Shown here: piece by piece, positions 5,965 to 8,586 of the stretch
Layout: the number at the start of each line of letters is the position of its first letter
How positions within the stretch are numbered: position 1 is the stretch's first letter
The notes under the pieces: generated by a model
The model's input: the letters and a program-made list of their open reading frames with translations, nothing else
The model's database searches: none
Told to the model about the DNA's origin: nothing
Position numbers and translations under genes: made by a program
Source: UBA3210 sp963653535
GTDB taxonomy: Bacteria; Bacillota_I; Bacilli_A; RFN20; CAG-449
DNA length: 8,586 nt
Direction of reading: 5' to 3'
NCBI GenBank assembly: GCA_963653535.1
Contig: CAVJWU010000043.1
Span: 1-8,586, forward strand

Positions 5965-6900
5965 ATGGATTTAGCACTTATTGCATTAAAACAAGTATCA
6001 ATCATGTTTATCATGATTGCTTTAGGGTTTATCTTAGTTAAATTAAAACTAATTGATATCTCCTCAAAAAAATCATTCTCAAATTTATTAGTTTATCTCG
6101 TTGTTCCTTGTATGATTATTAATTCATATAATACAACTTTTGATCAAAGTGTCTTAGTAAATATCTTATGGTGTTTCTTAGGTAGCTTTATTCTTCTAAT
6201 CGTTGGTTTAATTATCACTTTTATCATTACTCATTTCTGGCATATTGATGATCGTCCAATCTTAAGATTTGGTCTTATCTTCTCTAATGCCGCTTATATG
6301 GGATTCCCATTAATTGAAGCGATGTTTGGTAAAGTAGGTTTAATCTATGCTTCTTCATTTGTCAGTATGTTTAATGTTCTTCTTTGGACAATTGGTTATA
6401 TGATTGTAAGCCGTAGTTTTAACGTTAAAGTAGCCCTTACTTCTATTGCAAAAACTCCAGTTTTATATGCTTTAGTTATTGGCTTAATTATCTTCTTCTT
6501 TCAAATTCCAATTCCAGAAATTATCTCATCTCCATTAAGTTTAATCGGTAATATGAATACTCCTTTAAGTATGATTATTACTGGTATGATTATCGCAAGT
6601 AGTTCAATTTTACCAGTTTTAAAGAATAAATATTTATGGTTTACAACTGCGATTAGATTAGTCTTAATTCCTCTTGCTTGCTTTGGTAGCGTATATTTAC
6701 TTTCTTTAGCTGGTATTGATCACGAAGTTCTTAAAATTATCTTTGTTCTAGAAGCTTGCCCATGCGCGGCTATTACATCTGTATTTGCAGTTAAATTTAA
6801 TTATAATGAAGATTTAGCCGCTTCTAGCGTTGTTATTACTACCTTATTATCAATTATTACTTTACCAGCCTTTACATTATTAATCGGCGTAGTTTTATAG
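5965..6900 (+). CDS. AEC-family transporter (auxin efflux carrier/malate permease type)
   Basis: A 311-residue membrane carrier with ten predicted helices in two groups of five: about 6-27, 38-56, 64-89, 101-120, 126-149, 166-184, 194-213, 225-247, 255-277 and 285-310. Family patterns include FSNAAYMGFPL in helix 4 (residues 106-116), NTPLSMIITGMIIA (198-211), and the C-terminal CPCAAITSVFA with the following NEDLAASSVVITTLLSIITLP. Known bacterial relatives carry organic acids such as malate, and plant PIN proteins export auxin; the substrate and direction here are unknown. Its place between a FadR-type regulator and a GH28 hydrolase suggests a carboxylate sugar, for example a uronate or a fermentation acid. 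It starts four bases after gntR, with AAGGA at 5950-5954, and its TAG stop is part of the next gene's ribosome site. Confidence 0.9.
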   Translation: MDLALIALKQVSIMFIMIALGFILVKLKLIDISSKKSFSNLLVYLVVPCMIINSYNTTFDQSVLVNILWCFLGSFILLIVGLIITFIITHFWHIDDRPILRFGLIFSNAAYMGFPLIEAMFGKVGLIYASSFVSMFNVLLWTIGYMIVSRSFNVKVALTSIAKTPVLYALVIGLIIFFFQIPIPEIISSPLSLIGNMNTPLSMIITGMIIASSSILPVLKNKYLWFTTAIRLVLIPLACFGSVYLLSLAGIDHEVLKIIFVLEACPCAAITSVFAVKFNYNEDLAASSVVITTLLSIITLPAFTLLIGVVL

Positions 6901-6909
6901 GAGAAAAAT

Positions 6910-8052
6910 ATGCAAAGAATTATTAAAACAACATATGATTTATATGATATTCAAAACGCTATTGACGAAGCTAACGACTTTGATGAAATTATCATTTCTA
7001 AAGGTACATATTATTCTCGTCCTTTAGATTTAAAATCTAATTTAACTATTACTCTTGAAGAAGGAACTAATATTATCTTTACAGAAATAAAAGAATATTA
7101 TTTAGAAGAACGTTTTATCCGTTTTGAAGGAGTAGAATGTTTTGGCTTACATCCTTTAATTTATGGTAAAGATTTAGAAAATATTGTTATACGTGGAAAA
7201 GGTCATCTTATCGGTAATGGTCAAGCATGGTGGAAATATAAGAAACTTCAAGCTAAAGCATGTGATAAACTTTGTTATGCAGAAGCAAACCATATTAAGA
7301 TTGAAGAACGTATCGATAATTTAAAAACTTCTTATTTAAGACCTGATTTTATTGAATTAGTTTCATGTAACAATGTAACTTTAGAAGGCTTTAAGATTAG
7401 TAATTCACCAATGTGGACTCTTCATCCAGTCTATTGCAAAAATGTTATTATTAGAAATGTAAATATCTATTCTGATGGACCTAATACTGATGGTATTGAT
7501 CCAGATTCATGCGATAATGTTCTTATTGAAAGATGTTTATTTGAAACAGGTGATGATTGTATCGCGATTAATTCTGGCCTTAATGAAGATGGTAGAAGAG
7601 TAAATATTCCTTGCACCAATGTAACTATTAAAAATTGTAAATTCATTAAAGGTCATGCCGCGCTTGCCATTGGTAGCGGCATGTCTGGAGGAGTAAAAAA
7701 CATCGTCTTTACTGATTCTGTAATCGATGGAGTTGAAAGAGGTATAAGAGTTAAATCTCTTCCTGGTAGAGGAGGTTACGTTGAAGATGTTATAGTTAAA
7801 AATGTTAGCATTTTCAATGTAAAAGATGGCATTGAATTAACGATGAATTATCCTTCTTCAACTAGTATTCCTTTAACTAAACTCGCTCCTAGATTTAATA
7901 ATTTTAGTTTTGATAAAATTGAAATTAATAATGCCTTAAACGGCATTAAAGCATTAGGCTTAGAAGATAGTCATATTACTAATATAAAATTTAATAATAT
8001 CCAATTTAATAACGTCACAAAAGAAAAAGATTTTAAATATATTGATGACTAA
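6910..8052 (+). CDS. Glycoside hydrolase family 28 (polygalacturonase type), cytoplasmic
   Basis: A 380-residue right-handed beta-helix hydrolase; GH28 enzymes cleave galacturonic-acid linkages of pectin or rhamnogalacturonan by inversion. The catalytic motifs are NTDGIDP (residues 192-198, D194), GDDCIA (214-219, D215 and D216), GHAALAIGSG with H249, and RGIRVKS with R280 and K282. DGRRVN after the second motif and GSGMSGGVKN after the third resemble bacterial exo-acting members. There is no signal peptide: the protein begins MQRIIKTTYDLYDIQNAIDE and goes straight into the fold, so it should act in the cytoplasm on imported oligosaccharides. The start follows AGGAG at 6899-6903, overlapping the preceding stop. 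The third motif departs from the usual GHG and GSE. The third gene of the regulator-carrier operon; exact substrate unproven. Confidence 0.93.
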   Translation: MQRIIKTTYDLYDIQNAIDEANDFDEIIISKGTYYSRPLDLKSNLTITLEEGTNIIFTEIKEYYLEERFIRFEGVECFGLHPLIYGKDLENIVIRGKGHLIGNGQAWWKYKKLQAKACDKLCYAEANHIKIEERIDNLKTSYLRPDFIELVSCNNVTLEGFKISNSPMWTLHPVYCKNVIIRNVNIYSDGPNTDGIDPDSCDNVLIERCLFETGDDCIAINSGLNEDGRRVNIPCTNVTIKNCKFIKGHAALAIGSGMSGGVKNIVFTDSVIDGVERGIRVKSLPGRGGYVEDVIVKNVSIFNVKDGIELTMNYPSSTSIPLTKLAPRFNNFSFDKIEINNALNGIKALGLEDSHITNIKFNNIQFNNVTKEKDFKYIDD

Positions 8053-8092
8053 ATTATCTTAAAAATGTATATTAATATTTAGGTGATAATTT

Positions 8093-8434
8093 ATGTTTTG
8101 TCCTAGATGCGGTAATCAAGTTAATATTGATGATAAGTTTTGTCCTAAGTGTGGAACAAAACTTTCTACTTATGATGATCGTTACGATTATAAGAGCAGA
8201 TTTGATTATAATTACAATAAAACTAATTCCAAAGATGAAGATAAAGGCTCTATGCTTTTAGGTATTTTACTTGGTATTTTTACTGGGATTATCGGCGTTC
8301 TTATCGCGACTCTAGCGATAAAAGATGAAAAGACTAAAATAGGCACTTATTATGGCTTTTCTATTAATGTTGTTCTGTGCTTTATCGCATATAGTATTAT
8401 ATTCTTTATTTCATTTTTCTCTATGAGATACTAA
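8093..8434 (+). CDS. Small zinc-ribbon membrane protein
   Basis: A 113-residue protein of unknown function. The N-terminus is a zinc ribbon with four cysteines, C3 and C6 (CPRC) and C17 and C20 (CPKC). A polar, Tyr/Asp-rich linker spans about 24-52, and two hydrophobic segments lie at about 53-76 (Gly-rich) and 87-109. This layout is common in low-GC bacteria, and many such proteins have no known role. The ribosome site AGGTGA is at 8081-8086. It begins 40 bases after the GH28 stop; I find no terminator in the gap and no convincing promoter, so it may be transcribed by read-through. Functionally it looks unrelated to the pectin genes. Confidence 0.88.
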   Translation: MFCPRCGNQVNIDDKFCPKCGTKLSTYDDRYDYKSRFDYNYNKTNSKDEDKGSMLLGILLGIFTGIIGVLIATLAIKDEKTKIGTYYGFSINVVLCFIAYSIIFFISFFSMRY

Positions 8435-8456
8435 GAGGCTATGCCTCTTTTTATTT
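8433..8456 (+). terminator. Rho-independent terminator after the zinc-ribbon gene
   Basis: AAGAGGC (8433-8439) pairs with GCCTCTT (8443-8449) around a TAT loop, followed by TTTATTT. The stem starts in the TAA stop codon. It probably ends the transcript that begins at the GntR promoter. Confidence 0.85.
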
Positions 8457-8539
8457 AAACTAAAATGGTGTTACGCAAGATTTTAAAAAGTCTAAATATA
8501 AATAAAAAACATAAAGTAACCAAGAGAATAAAAATGAAG

Positions 8540-8586
8540 TGAACCCCAAAAGTTGGACCGAGGAATCGGAAAGACTTGAGGGGTTT
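8540..8586. mobile_element. Probable end of an IS3-family (IS150-type) insertion sequence, cut by the window
   Basis: TGAACCCCAAAAGTTGGAC (8540-8558) closely resembles the terminal inverted repeats I know from IS150-group IS3 elements, which begin with TG and carry ACCCCAAAAGTTGGAC. The following bases to 8586, ending GAGGGGTTT, look like the short leader found before a transposase orfA. No transposase is visible because the window ends. The other end and a 3-4 bp target duplication cannot be seen, so a solo or fossil end is also possible. The preceding 8457-8539 is AT-rich and shows nothing I can name. Confidence 0.55.

Noticed and set aside
1..8586. CRISPR arrays, tRNA or rRNA genes, riboswitches, toxin-antitoxin or phage-defence genes
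   Set aside because: I looked for spaced direct repeats, cloverleaf and T-box patterns and small gene pairs in the gaps and found none. The gaps are explained by terminators, promoters and the IS end.

Overview
The window suggests a low-GC Firmicutes-type bacterium, probably an uncultured gut member of the Bacilli near Erysipelotrichia, RF39 or Izemoplasma-like lineages. Grounds are the very AT-rich coding, strong AGGAGG-type ribosome sites, TATAAT promoters, and the B. subtilis-like gene order tsaE-tsaB-rimI-tsaD. Tryptophan is encoded by TGG and no gene has an in-frame TGA, so the standard code is in use. None of the 11 genes stops with TGA (nine TAA, two TAG). The genus is not determinable from this window alone.

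Layout, all genes on the + strand. (1) 60-1359: a monocistronic unit for a 400-residue membrane protein with a long acidic N-terminus and a DUF3137-like C-terminal domain, with its own promoter and hairpin terminator. (2) 1416-2072: a monocistronic unit for a DUF402/Ntdp-type nucleoside tri-/diphosphatase, GTG start, extended -10 promoter and terminator. (3) 2125-5197: an operon of tsaE, tsaB, rimI, tsaD and a GtrA-like membrane protein, ending in a terminator. The first, second and fourth genes make the t6A tRNA-modification machinery; rimI is the usual ribosomal-protein acetyltransferase passenger; the gtrA-like gene is an unusual last member. (4) 5285-8052: a probable pectin or uronate operon of a FadR-type GntR regulator, an AEC-family carrier and a cytoplasmic GH28 polygalacturonase-type hydrolase. 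A perfect 12-bp palindrome lies between its promoter and the regulator's ribosome site and is a good candidate autoregulatory operator. (5) 8093-8452: a small zinc-ribbon membrane protein with its own terminator, possibly read through from the GH28 gene. (6) 8540-8586: what looks like the terminal inverted repeat of an IS3-family (IS150-type) insertion sequence running off the window.

Regions 1-3 are housekeeping chromosome; regions 4-6 look accessory. I see no clearly new defence, mobile or RNA system. The items most worth a second look are the regulator-carrier-GH28 operon with its palindrome, substitutions in the GH28 motifs, a strong context bias of the alanine codon GCG (TCGCGA/GCGA excess), and the folded end of the insertion sequence. 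No gene-free stretch exceeds 300 bases; the longest are 5177-5339 (terminator, A/T-tract, promoter, operator) and 1316-1469 (terminator, promoter).
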